NCBI GenBank assembly: GCA_047611265.1
Contig: JBLFWM010000001.1
Span: forward strand, 1-64,000
From: GCA-2698665 sp047611265
Lineage (GTDB): Bacteria; Pseudomonadota; Gammaproteobacteria; GCA-002705445; GCA-002716945
Length of the DNA stretch: 64,000 nucleotides
Direction: 5' to 3'
The stretch's first letter is position 1. Each line of letters begins with the position of its first letter. The notes beneath the pieces were generated by a model that ran no database searches, was not told where the DNA came from, and was given only the letters and a program-made list of their open reading frames with translations. A program made the translations under genes and the position numbers. Positions 43,256 to 51,775 of the stretch are shown here, piece after piece.

Positions 43256-43995
43256 CCTTTATCTTTTATAATACAAACAGGAATTGTTTTCATCTTATGG
43301 ATATTCTTTCTTCTAATACTTAAATATTTTTCTCTATACACGCTATTTTTATTTGACATAGCCTCTTCTAATTCCTCGTATGTCAGACCAAGCTGCTGTT
43401 CATCTGTTCTATCATCATCCCATAAACCATCAGTTGGAGGCGCGCTCAATATATCATTAGAAATATCCAATTCTTTTGATAAAGATCTTACTTCGGATTT
43501 TGTCAAATCTGCAATAGGCGATATATCAACTCCACCATCACCATATTTCGTAAAAAAACCAACACCAAAGTCTTCAACTTTATTACCTGTACCTACAACT
43601 ATTCCTGAGAAAGATGCAGCTGCTTGATACAACAACATCATTCTTAACCTAGATTTACTATTAGCGAAACCTAAGTCATTAACAAAATCAGATGCCACGC
43701 ATGTCTCATAAAATTTATCAAAAGTATCGCTAAGATCAACTTCGCAAACTTTAATATTATTATATTTAGATAATAGAAAGTCACAGTGAAGCTTGCTCAA
43801 AGAAAGGTCTTTAGTTTTAAGCGGTATTTTTATTACTATGGTTTGAATACCAGTCATAGCGCACAGAGTACTCGTTAAAGCAGAGTCAATGCCTCCAGAC
43901 ACTCCAACTATTAAGCTTTGTATATTGTAATCAGAAGATTTGATATAATCTTTAATCCATTTCACTATATGCAATATCACTTTACTATTGTTCAT
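43252..43995 (-). CDS. nadE: ammonia-dependent NAD synthetase
   Basis: Amidates deamido-NAD to NAD with ATP. The 247-residue protein has the PP-loop VGVSGGIDSALTS (29-41), the later GTGNKVEDFGVGFFTKYGDGGVDISPIADL, and DGLWDDDRTDEQQLG. It lacks the glutaminase domain, so free ammonia is the nitrogen donor. With nadA it shows de novo NAD synthesis. Confidence 0.95.
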   Translation of the reverse strand: MNNSKVILHIVKWIKDYIKSSDYNIQSLIVGVSGGIDSALTSTLCAMTGIQTIVIKIPLKTKDLSLSKLHCDFLLSKYNNIKVCEVDLSDTFDKFYETCVASDFVNDLGFANSKSRLRMMLLYQAAASFSGIVVGTGNKVEDFGVGFFTKYGDGGVDISPIADLTKSEVRSLSKELDISNDILSAPPTDGLWDDDRTDEQQLGLTYEELEEAMSNKNSVYREKYLSIRRKNIHKMKTIPVCIIKDKG

Positions 43996-44104
43996 ATGTA
44001 AGGCCTTATATGTAACTAAAAACCAATCATTGGTTAATATTTAATCTAGAATCATATATTATAGTCTATAATAATAATAAAAGAATACTATTCAAAATTT
44101 AAAT

Positions 44105-44302
44105 ATGCGTATAATCATAATACTTTTAGTAATATTTTTAGTTTATGTAATAGCTAAGTCATTGTTGACAAAAAAATCAAGGGTCATAAAAAAGACAACT
44201 AATAAAATTCAATATTGTAAGCATTGTAATACGTATGTGACAAATGAAGAGTATTGCCTTAATAATAATATTAATTATAAGAGCTGTCAGAATTACAAGT
44301 GA
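44105..44302 (+). CDS. small membrane protein, PP0621-like
   Basis: A 65-residue protein with one N-terminal membrane helix (about 2-20), a basic segment (KKSRVIKKTT) and a cysteine cluster YCKHCNTYVTNEEYC, probably a metal-binding knuckle. This pattern matches the short PP0621-family proteins often near pilD/coaE/yacG. First of the small genes before coaE. The role is unknown. Confidence 0.72.
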   Translation: MRIIIILLVIFLVYVIAKSLLTKKSRVIKKTTNKIQYCKHCNTYVTNEEYCLNNNINYKSCQNYK

Positions 44303-44309
44303 GATTAAG

Positions 44310-44387
44310 ATGAAAAGAAGACCATTACTGTTAACATTAACTATAATTATGTTTATAGGAATACTGCTAACAGTTTTTTTACGATAA
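44310..44387 (+). CDS. possible 25-residue membrane miniprotein
   Basis: A short frame starting at ATG 44310 encodes MKRRPLLLTLTIIMFIGI and seven more residues (LLTVFLR). The product has two basic residues, one membrane helix and a final Arg. It fills the gap between the PP0621-like gene (7 bases before) and coaE (4 bases after) almost exactly, with a GAG-containing purine stretch upstream. The tight packing and clean helix favour a real gene, but it is too short to recognise. Confidence 0.4.
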   Translation: MKRRPLLLTLTIIMFIGILLTVFLR

Positions 44388-44391
44388 AAAT

Positions 44392-44970
44392 ATGCAGCTA
44401 ATTATAATTTCTGGGAAAATAGGATCTGGTAAATCAACTTTAAGCAGATACTTCCAAAAAAAAGGTTACCATTATATAAATTCAGATATTCTTGCAAAGA
44501 ATATTATTCAAAATAATAAATATATTATAGATAAATTAAATAAAGAATTTAATATTTTAGATAATGAAAAAATAATATCCTTAAAAAAATTAAAAATTAT
44601 TCTCCTATCCTCAGAAGAAAATAAGGATAAGATTAATTCAATAATTCATCCTTCTTTTTACAAAGCACTAAACCTTATTCTTGAGAAATCTAGTAACAAT
44701 AAGATAGTTCTTGAATTACCTCTCATTGAGACATATGGCAATATTAAGTATAATTTAAAAATAGTTACCGTTAAAACAAAATTAAAAATAAGAAAGCAAA
44801 GATACTTGGTTAAACCTAACTCTAAAGCTAAAGATTTTATAATTTTAAATAAATATCAAAAAAGCTCAGAGTATTATGAAAAATATTCTGACTATGTCAT
44901 ATCTAATAATGATACTATAGAAATATTGCAAACTAGGTTTAATAAATTATATAGTAAATTTAAAGAATGA
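44392..44970 (+). CDS. coaE: dephospho-CoA kinase
   Basis: Last step of coenzyme A synthesis. The 192-residue protein has the P-loop SGKIGSGKSTLSRYF at the N terminus, the DILAKNII segment and the usual helical CoA-binding part. It overlaps the zapD start by 4 bases (ATGA), giving the common coaE-zapD order. Confidence 0.93.
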   Translation: MQLIIISGKIGSGKSTLSRYFQKKGYHYINSDILAKNIIQNNKYIIDKLNKEFNILDNEKIISLKKLKIILLSSEENKDKINSIIHPSFYKALNLILEKSSNNKIVLELPLIETYGNIKYNLKIVTVKTKLKIRKQRYLVKPNSKAKDFIILNKYQKSSEYYEKYSDYVISNNDTIEILQTRFNKLYSKFKE

Positions 44971-45734
44971 ATAGCTTATCAGACAATCAGGTTTCATTAT
45001 ACGAAGAACCTGTTCAAGAAAAAATTAGGAAATTTATTAAAATTGAATTTCTATTGAACAAGATTTACTATTTTAAAGGTAAAGATAATAAGAGTGAAAA
45101 TTATATTGCCCTATTGGCGCTTTGTGAGCTATATGAAATTTTATCACGCAGTGATATAAAGTCTGAATTAATTAGAGAAATTGAAACACAAAATGCTTAT
45201 CTCCAAAAGATAAAGGAAATACCTCAGACAGATGGTAGTAAATTAAACTCAGTTCTAGAAAAACAAAATCAACTTTTGAAATTAATTTATGGCATTGAGG
45301 TAAACTATCTAGATCACTTAGAACGTGATATTTTTTTTAAGACAATATTAAAAAACTGTTTTACTCAATTACAACCAGCTTCTATTGATTTTTGGTTATC
45401 AAGAGATATATTGAATAGGGAAACACAAATAGATTTATGGCTTGAGCCATTAATATTTATTAAACGGTCAATTGATTTTATTCTAGAAGTAATAAGAAAA
45501 TCTGGTAGATTTGAAGATAGAATGGCAGAGAAAGGATTTTTTATCGAGAAACTTGATCCAAAAAGAAATATTCTCCTTATCAGGGTAACCCTAACCTCTG
45601 ATTTATACTATTATCCTCAAATTAGTGTAGGTAAGCAGAGATTAACCATAATGTTTATGACTAAAGATGATAAGAATAACTTGGTTCCACATCAAGAAGA
45701 TTTGAGTTTTATATTAACCACTTGTTCTCTTTAA
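44967..45734 (+). CDS. zapD: cell division protein ZapD
   Basis: A 255-residue all-helical then beta protein (formerly YacF/DUF1342) that cross-links FtsZ filaments in gammaproteobacteria. The family pattern is present: YEEPVQEKIRKFIKIEFLL at the N terminus, LERDIFFKTILKN in the middle, and the C-terminal RVTLTSDLYYYPQISVGKQRLTIMFM. It follows coaE. yacG, which usually comes next, is missing; the neighbour is a Nudix-ThiE fusion on the other strand. A ZapD implies that the cell has an FtsZ. Confidence 0.92.
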   Translation: MNSLSDNQVSLYEEPVQEKIRKFIKIEFLLNKIYYFKGKDNKSENYIALLALCELYEILSRSDIKSELIREIETQNAYLQKIKEIPQTDGSKLNSVLEKQNQLLKLIYGIEVNYLDHLERDIFFKTILKNCFTQLQPASIDFWLSRDILNRETQIDLWLEPLIFIKRSIDFILEVIRKSGRFEDRMAEKGFFIEKLDPKRNILLIRVTLTSDLYYYPQISVGKQRLTIMFMTKDDKNNLVPHQEDLSFILTTCSL

Positions 45735-45737
45735 AGA

Positions 45738-46661
45738 TTAACTCCAAAAATCACTCATGCCTGATACTCCAAAACCATTAAATCTCTTACACATTTCTAG
45801 ATCGCTAATTTTTATTCCACCTAATGCAAACACTGGCATATTTGATGCATCTGAAATAATCTTAAAATTTTCCCAGCCAAGTATATTTTTACTATATTTT
45901 GAATAAATTACTGGAGATAAAATTATGAAATCAAAATTATACTCATTAGCAATCATAACATCATTTAAATTATGACATGATGCAGAATAAATTAATTTTT
46001 TTTTCTTTATATTTCTATAAGTATTTATTTGATTTAAATCTTCAGAAGTAAAATGAACTCCATCAATATTGATATCACCTAAGTCATTACTAAATTTTTT
46101 ATCAATAATTAAAGGCATATTATTTTTAAAACAAAACTGAGATAACTTCTGTGCTGCAAGAATATAATTTGATATAGAATACCCAAATGATCTTAATCTA
46201 ATAAAAGAATTGGTCCTATCAATATTTTTAAATTTTTTAGATATGCTGTCAAAATTTATTGGCGTGATAAAGAATAACTCTCTTAATTTTAATCTATTTA
46301 GTATTCTAACAGTTGACTCAAGAAATAAATGATTGGACATAAAAGGGTCAATATACAAAAGATTTTGTTTTTCTTTAGCTTTAATTTTTCCACTATACTC
46401 AATAATTTCAAATATATATAATTTTACAGATAGATTTTTATATAGGTGAGTTATCTCGCCATGGTATATACTTTCTTTAATCTGTATATCTAACTCTTCA
46501 TGACACTCTCTAATCAAGCATTCTTTTGGAGTTTCTAATTCTTCTATCTTTCCACCAGGAAATTCATAATAATTATTAAATGGTTCTTTCCTTCTTTCTG
46601 AAAACAAATATCCAGCGTTATTCTTTATAAGGGCTACTGAACACTCAATATTATTTTTCAT
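45738..46661 (-). CDS. Nudix hydrolase (MutT-like)-thiamine phosphate synthase-like fusion
   Basis: A 307-residue two-domain protein. The N-terminal Nudix domain (1-130) has a Nudix box FPGGKIEELETPKECLIRECHEELDIQI (about 32-58) with the REcHEE residues. The C-terminal part (about 135-307) is a ThiE/TenI-like TIM barrel with VHFTSEDL, SASCHNLNDVMIA, DFIILSPV and ALGGIKISD. The fusion is known from Pseudomonas and relatives; the Nudix half probably hydrolyses 8-oxo-dGTP. Whether the barrel is catalytic or structural is unclear. Confidence 0.9.
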   Translation of the reverse strand: MKNNIECSVALIKNNAGYLFSERRKEPFNNYYEFPGGKIEELETPKECLIRECHEELDIQIKESIYHGEITHLYKNLSVKLYIFEIIEYSGKIKAKEKQNLLYIDPFMSNHLFLESTVRILNRLKLRELFFITPINFDSISKKFKNIDRTNSFIRLRSFGYSISNYILAAQKLSQFCFKNNMPLIIDKKFSNDLGDINIDGVHFTSEDLNQINTYRNIKKKKLIYSASCHNLNDVMIANEYNFDFIILSPVIYSKYSKNILGWENFKIISDASNMPVFALGGIKISDLEMCKRFNGFGVSGMSDFWS

Positions 46662-46664
46662 TCT

Positions 46665-47840
46665 CTATGTTGTGTAGGCAGAATTAATATGAACATATTC
46701 ATGAGATAAATCAGATGTTAAAACTGTATGCGTATCTTTCCCAGAATTCATATAAATATCTATTGTTATATTTTTTTTCATCATAGACTTATTAAGTTGT
46801 TTCAGATTACATTTTTTAGACTGCAAGCCATTCTCGAATATTATTTTATTATTAATTTTTAGACTGACTTTATTCTCATCATAATTAATATTATTGATTG
46901 ATCCCAACCTTGCAATAATTCTTCCCCAGTTTGGATCTGCTCCATACATTGCAGTTTTAATTAAATTAGAATTTGCTAAACTATAGGCTATTTTTTTAGC
47001 TTGTAATGAATTATATGATTTATGTACAGTTATTTTAATAATTTTTGTTGCACCTTCTCCATCCTCAATTATCATTTTAGATAAATCATGGCATACATTT
47101 TTTATTTCATTTTCTAATATTTTTAAAATTTTAGTGTTAGCGTTAAAATTAAGTTCTTTATTTTCACCTGTTGAAATTAACATCACAGTATCATTTGTAG
47201 ACATATCGCCATCAACTGAGATTGTATTGAATGAAGAGTTAACTGCTTTTTTCAAGATTTTTAGTAAAAGTAATTTTTTTAGATCAACATTGATGGATAT
47301 AAATGATAGCATTGTTGCCATATTAGGCTCAATCATTCCAGCACCTTTGCATACTGCATTTATTGTTATCTTAATTTTATTTAATAAAAAAGACCTAGTA
47401 ATATGCTTACTAAATTTATCAGTAGTCATGATAGCTGAGGCTGCCTGTTTCCAGGTAGATTTAAATTTAAAATCATGATTTTCTATGGATTTTATAATTT
47501 TATCAATTGGGAGCTGTCTTCCAATTATGCCTGTTGAAGATAATAATACATTCTCTTTAAGACAACTAAATTTTTTAGATATTGATTTTGTACATTTTAT
47601 AGCATTCGACATTCCTACTGTTCCAGTACATGCGTTAGCATTACCTGAATTAACTAAAATATACTTTGGTTTAAATTTAGATACATTATATTTAGATAAG
47701 ATTACAGGTGCAGCTGCATACTTATTCTTCGTTGATACGACTGCAATTTTTGAAAGCTTTGGTAATTTAAAACATACCGCATCTTTCTTTTTATCTTTAA
47801 TACCTATATTAAAAATATCAATTAAAACTTTATTACTCAT
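46665..47840 (-). CDS. argJ: bifunctional ornithine acetyltransferase/N-acetylglutamate synthase
   Basis: Recycles acetyl groups from N-acetylornithine to glutamate in arginine synthesis. The 391-residue precursor shows the self-cleavage motif GMIEPNMATMLSFISI, whose Thr becomes the nucleophile of the beta chain. Also present are SGNANACTG and GADPNWGR near the C terminus. The start overlaps the secA stop by 4 bases. The secA-argJ order is common in proteobacteria. Confidence 0.95.
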   Translation of the reverse strand: MSNKVLIDIFNIGIKDKKKDAVCFKLPKLSKIAVVSTKNKYAAAPVILSKYNVSKFKPKYILVNSGNANACTGTVGMSNAIKCTKSISKKFSCLKENVLLSSTGIIGRQLPIDKIIKSIENHDFKFKSTWKQAASAIMTTDKFSKHITRSFLLNKIKITINAVCKGAGMIEPNMATMLSFISINVDLKKLLLLKILKKAVNSSFNTISVDGDMSTNDTVMLISTGENKELNFNANTKILKILENEIKNVCHDLSKMIIEDGEGATKIIKITVHKSYNSLQAKKIAYSLANSNLIKTAMYGADPNWGRIIARLGSINNINYDENKVSLKINNKIIFENGLQSKKCNLKQLNKSMMKKNITIDIYMNSGKDTHTVLTSDLSHEYVHINSAYTT

Positions 47841-50413
47841 AATCTACCACAGCATCTTTTATATTTTTTACCAGAACCGCATGGACATAGTGCATTTCTT
47901 GAAACATTAGCATTCTTTTTATCCATATTAGCATTCAAAGCTTCGTCTTTTATTAACTTATCTGAGACATTTGAATTATTTATCTTTATTTTAGTTAAGA
48001 TTTTAATGGTTTCAAGATTATTTACAGACAACATTTCTTCAAACATTTCAAATGATTCTCTTTTATACTCATTTTTTGGATTTTTCTGAGCATAGCTTCT
48101 TAGCCCAATACCTTGTCTCAGATAATCCATGGCGTTTAGATGATTTCTCCAGTCTTCATCTATTACACTCAAAAATATATTTCTAATTAATTCTTTTTTA
48201 TCTTCTTCAGATAGAATATCTAGACTAGACTGAATCGATGTAAAAATAATATTACGAATATAATTTTTAAAAGTTACTCTTCCCTCGTGATCACCATTTT
48301 TAATAATCTCAGAACTTTTAATCTCAATAGCAAAATCATTTTTAAATGACTCATTAATTGCATCATAATCCCATTGAGATGACGGTATATCTAATGGAAT
48401 ATAATTATTTATTAACTCCTCGCATGCAAAACTAAGAATATTATTATAAATAGATGATAAGTCATCAGCTGATAAAATATCATTACGCTGATTGTAAATT
48501 ACTTTTCTTTGCTCATTAGCAATATCATCATATTCGAGAAGTGTTTTTCTTATGTCAAAGTTATATGCTTCAACTCTTTTCTGAGCATTCTCAATTGATT
48601 TAGAAACCCATTTATGTTCTATGGCCTCTCCATCTTCCATGCCTAGTTTTTTCATAATTTCAGTAACTTTATCTGAGGCAAATATTCTCATCAAGTTATC
48701 TTCCAGTGACAAATAAAATCTAGATTCCCCTGGGTCTCCTTGTCTACCTGAGCGTCCTCTTAGTTGATTATCAACACGCCTAGACTCATGCCTTTCTGTT
48801 CCAATAATATACAACCCTCCAATTTTTTTAATATCATCTGGATTATCAAGAGAAGAGTTTATTCCTTCATTAGTCATATCTTTGCCACCTAAGACGATAT
48901 CTGTGCCTCGACCAGCCATATTAGTAGCAATTGTTACTGCAGATAACTTACCAGCTTGAGCAATTATTTCTGCTTCTTTTTGATGTTGCTTAGCATTAAG
49001 AACATGGTGTTTTATCTTTTGTGTCTTCAAAAGCTTTGAAATATATTCTGATGACTCGATAGAGGTAGTCCCAACTAGAACAGGCTGTCCAGTATTATGT
49101 ATACTTATTATATTTTTAATAATTGCCTCATATTTTTCTTTTACAGTAAGAAATACTAAATCAACATGATCTTTTCTTATCATTTTTTTATGTGATGGTA
49201 TAACAATAACTTCTAGGCCATATATTTGTTGAAATTCAGTTGCTTCTGTATCAGCAGTACCTGTCATACCTGATAATTTATCAAATAACCTAAAATAATT
49301 TTGGAAAGTTATAGACGCATACGTTAAATTTTCATTTTGTATTTTTACAGATTCTTTTGCTTCTACTGATTGATGAAGACCTTCTGACCACCTTCTTCCA
49401 GGCATTTTTCTACCTGAGAATTCATCTATAATGACAATTTCATTATTTTCTACCACATAATCAATATCTTTATGGTACATCAAATTAGCTTTCAAACTTG
49501 CATCGACCAAATGCAGTAACTGTATATTTTTAGGGTCATATAAGGTTTCATTTTCCCCCAATAAGCTATTTTTTGAAAAAGTATTTTCAATCTCCCCATG
49601 ACCTTCTTCTGTTAAAGAAACAGACTTTTGTTTTTCATCGATTGAAAATAATTCATTATCTTTGTTCTTAGTTATGAGCGACTGTGTAACTTGATTAATT
49701 TTAAGATATAGATTACTTGATTCTTTTGCAGACCCTGATATGACTAGTGGTGTTCTTGCTTCATCTATTAATACAGAATCAACTTCATCTATAATTGCAT
49801 AACTTAGCTTGCACTGTACTTTTTGACTTAATTCATAAGTCATATTATCTCTTAGATAATCAAAACCAAATTCATTATTAGTTCCATATACAATATTACA
49901 TTTATATGCTTTCTTTCTTTCTTCTGGCGCTGAAGAGCTTGTTATGGTTCCAACTGATAACCCAAGATAATTAAATATCTCTCCCATCCATTCAGAATCT
50001 CTCACTGCTAAATAATCATTTACCGTGATAATAAATACTGATTGACCAGATAATGAATTGAGGTATGCAGGTAATGTGGAAACTAATGTTTTACCTTCAC
50101 CAGTTTTCATTTCAGCTATTTTACCAAAATGTAATCCAATTCCTCCCAGGAGTTGCTCATCAAAATGTCTTAGACCTAAAGTTCTGATAGAAGCTTCTCT
50201 GGTTAGCGCAAATGCCTCGGGTAAAATACTATCAAGATCATTACTTTCCTTATATTTTTCTCTCAATAAGCTAGTTTCTGTTTGAAAATCTAATTGAGTA
50301 AATTTTTGATATTTACCTTCTAATTCATTAACTTTTTTTACAAGAGGAGCATATTCTTTAAGAATACGGCCGTTTCTGCTTCCAAAAATCTTTTTAATAA
50401 AATTAGATATCAT
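47837..50413 (-). CDS. secA: preprotein translocase ATPase SecA
   Basis: Motor of the Sec export pathway, cytoplasm and inner-membrane surface. The 858-residue protein has Walker A MKTGEGKTLVSTLP, DEVDSVLIDEARTPL, the second nucleotide fold NMAGRGTDIVLGG and QLRGRSGRQGDPG. The C-terminal zinc-binding tail CPCGSGKKYKRCCG at 843-856 binds SecB and ribosomes. Length is close to E. coli SecA (901). No secM lies upstream; the DciA-like gene is divergent there. Confidence 0.98.
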   Translation of the reverse strand: MISNFIKKIFGSRNGRILKEYAPLVKKVNELEGKYQKFTQLDFQTETSLLREKYKESNDLDSILPEAFALTREASIRTLGLRHFDEQLLGGIGLHFGKIAEMKTGEGKTLVSTLPAYLNSLSGQSVFIITVNDYLAVRDSEWMGEIFNYLGLSVGTITSSSAPEERKKAYKCNIVYGTNNEFGFDYLRDNMTYELSQKVQCKLSYAIIDEVDSVLIDEARTPLVISGSAKESSNLYLKINQVTQSLITKNKDNELFSIDEKQKSVSLTEEGHGEIENTFSKNSLLGENETLYDPKNIQLLHLVDASLKANLMYHKDIDYVVENNEIVIIDEFSGRKMPGRRWSEGLHQSVEAKESVKIQNENLTYASITFQNYFRLFDKLSGMTGTADTEATEFQQIYGLEVIVIPSHKKMIRKDHVDLVFLTVKEKYEAIIKNIISIHNTGQPVLVGTTSIESSEYISKLLKTQKIKHHVLNAKQHQKEAEIIAQAGKLSAVTIATNMAGRGTDIVLGGKDMTNEGINSSLDNPDDIKKIGGLYIIGTERHESRRVDNQLRGRSGRQGDPGESRFYLSLEDNLMRIFASDKVTEIMKKLGMEDGEAIEHKWVSKSIENAQKRVEAYNFDIRKTLLEYDDIANEQRKVIYNQRNDILSADDLSSIYNNILSFACEELINNYIPLDIPSSQWDYDAINESFKNDFAIEIKSSEIIKNGDHEGRVTFKNYIRNIIFTSIQSSLDILSEEDKKELIRNIFLSVIDEDWRNHLNAMDYLRQGIGLRSYAQKNPKNEYKRESFEMFEEMLSVNNLETIKILTKIKINNSNVSDKLIKDEALNANMDKKNANVSRNALCPCGSGKKYKRCCGRL

Positions 50414-50473
50414 AATATTTTATATAAATTTGCATGTAATGAGTTAATTATCGTACAATCATTATAATAGATT

Positions 50474-50749
50474 ATGAAAAAAATATCGTTATTCATACCT
50501 GTGCATGTTATCAATAAGAATGCCTTAATCAAAGACTTAACTTCTTATATTGCAGATGTTTTCCCAGAGGACGTTCTTAATAATATAGAAGTTGGTTCAG
50601 TCAAAGATAGTGTGCTCATAATAAGCTGTAAAAATAGTTCTGTTGCAACACTAATGAGATTTGAAAAGCAGAAATTTATTGATCTATTAGACGGTAATAA
50701 TATTTGTAAAATTGACGATATAAGAGTGACTCTTATTGATTATGACTGA
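50474..50749 (+). CDS. DciA-like (DUF721) protein
   Basis: A 91-residue protein in which VGSVKDSVLIISCKNSSVATLMRFEKQKFIDLL matches the DUF721/DciA core (alternating beta strands and the STW-like contact region). DciA loads the replicative helicase DnaB in bacteria lacking DnaC. It lies between secA and lpxC, the place of secM in E. coli, in the position DUF721 takes in other gammaproteobacteria. It is divergent from secA and overlaps the lpxC stop by 10 bases. The match is by pattern only. Confidence 0.65.
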   Translation: MKKISLFIPVHVINKNALIKDLTSYIADVFPEDVLNNIEVGSVKDSVLIISCKNSSVATLMRFEKQKFIDLLDGNNICKIDDIRVTLIDYD

Positions 50750-51657
50750 ACAATGTGTGGTTCTGGCGTACTATAAAATATTGGAGACTTTTCATTATCT
50801 TCAATAGTAGACTCTTCCCAGGCATCTGCATTATTAACTAATTCTCTTAATAATAAATTATTCAAATGATGGCCAGACTTATAAGCAGAAAAAGAACCAA
50901 TCAAACCGTGTCCCAATAAATATAAATCACCAATAGCGTCTAATATTTTATGTTTAACAAATTCATCTTGAAAACGAACTCCTTCTTCATTTATAACTTT
51001 GTAATCATCAATGACTATGGCGTTATTAACACTTCCACCTAATGCTAAATTATTTTTACGTAATAATTCAATATCTTTAGCAAAACCAAATGTTCTAGCA
51101 CGACTAACTTGGCTTAAGTACGATACAGATGAAAAATCTATTTCAGATGACTGTGAACCTTCACTAAAAGCTGGATGGTTAAAATCAATTGTAAAGGCTA
51201 CTTTGAATCCATCAAAAGGTTCAATTTTTGCCCATTTCTCATCCTGTCTCACTTCAATCGTTTTCTTTATTTTAATAAATTTTTTAGTATCATTTTGTTC
51301 TTGGATACCAGCTGATTGGATCATGAATACAAATGGTCTTGCGCTACCATCCATGATTGGTACTTCTGGGCCATCAAGCTCTATAAGGGCATTATCTATT
51401 CCTAAACCCGCTAAAGCAGAAAGTAGATGTTCAACAGTTGATATTTTAGCAGTGTTATTTGATAGGGTTGTGGAGAGTCTTGTGTCATGTACATTCTCTA
51501 GAGATGCTTTAATTGGGTCAGACTTGATATCTGTTCTTATAAAGACGATTCCTGTATTTACTAGTGCTGGATTTAAAGTTAAACTTATTTTTTGCCCAGT
51601 ATGGAGACCGACTCCTGAAGCCTTTATTTTACTCGATAATGTTCTCTGTTTAAGCAT
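50740..51657 (-). CDS. lpxC: UDP-3-O-acyl-N-acetylglucosamine deacetylase
   Basis: Committed step of lipid A synthesis, cytoplasmic zinc enzyme. The 305-residue protein has the zinc and active-site motifs STVEHLLSALAGLGIDNALIELDGPEVPIMDGSARPF (about 75-110) and FVKHKILDAIGDLYLLGH (His and Asp ligands near 230). It follows ftsA directly, with a 118-base gap and no ftsZ between. Its presence shows a lipopolysaccharide-bearing outer membrane. Confidence 0.97.
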   Translation of the reverse strand: MLKQRTLSSKIKASGVGLHTGQKISLTLNPALVNTGIVFIRTDIKSDPIKASLENVHDTRLSTTLSNNTAKISTVEHLLSALAGLGIDNALIELDGPEVPIMDGSARPFVFMIQSAGIQEQNDTKKFIKIKKTIEVRQDEKWAKIEPFDGFKVAFTIDFNHPAFSEGSQSSEIDFSSVSYLSQVSRARTFGFAKDIELLRKNNLALGGSVNNAIVIDDYKVINEEGVRFQDEFVKHKILDAIGDLYLLGHGLIGSFSAYKSGHHLNNLLLRELVNNADAWEESTIEDNEKSPIFYSTPEPHIVQS

Positions 51658-51775
51658 ATATTTAGTATGTATTTTATAGTAATTCCAAATGAATGTTAAG
51701 TAATTTCAAGTCTTTACAGGGTATTTTTAGAAATAAATAAGTAATAACCATACTAAATTAGACAAAATATTAGAA

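Noticed and set aside
51011..51679. 222-codon open frame on the plus strand
   Set aside because: It is antisense to lpxC, which is intact with all zinc and active-site residues.
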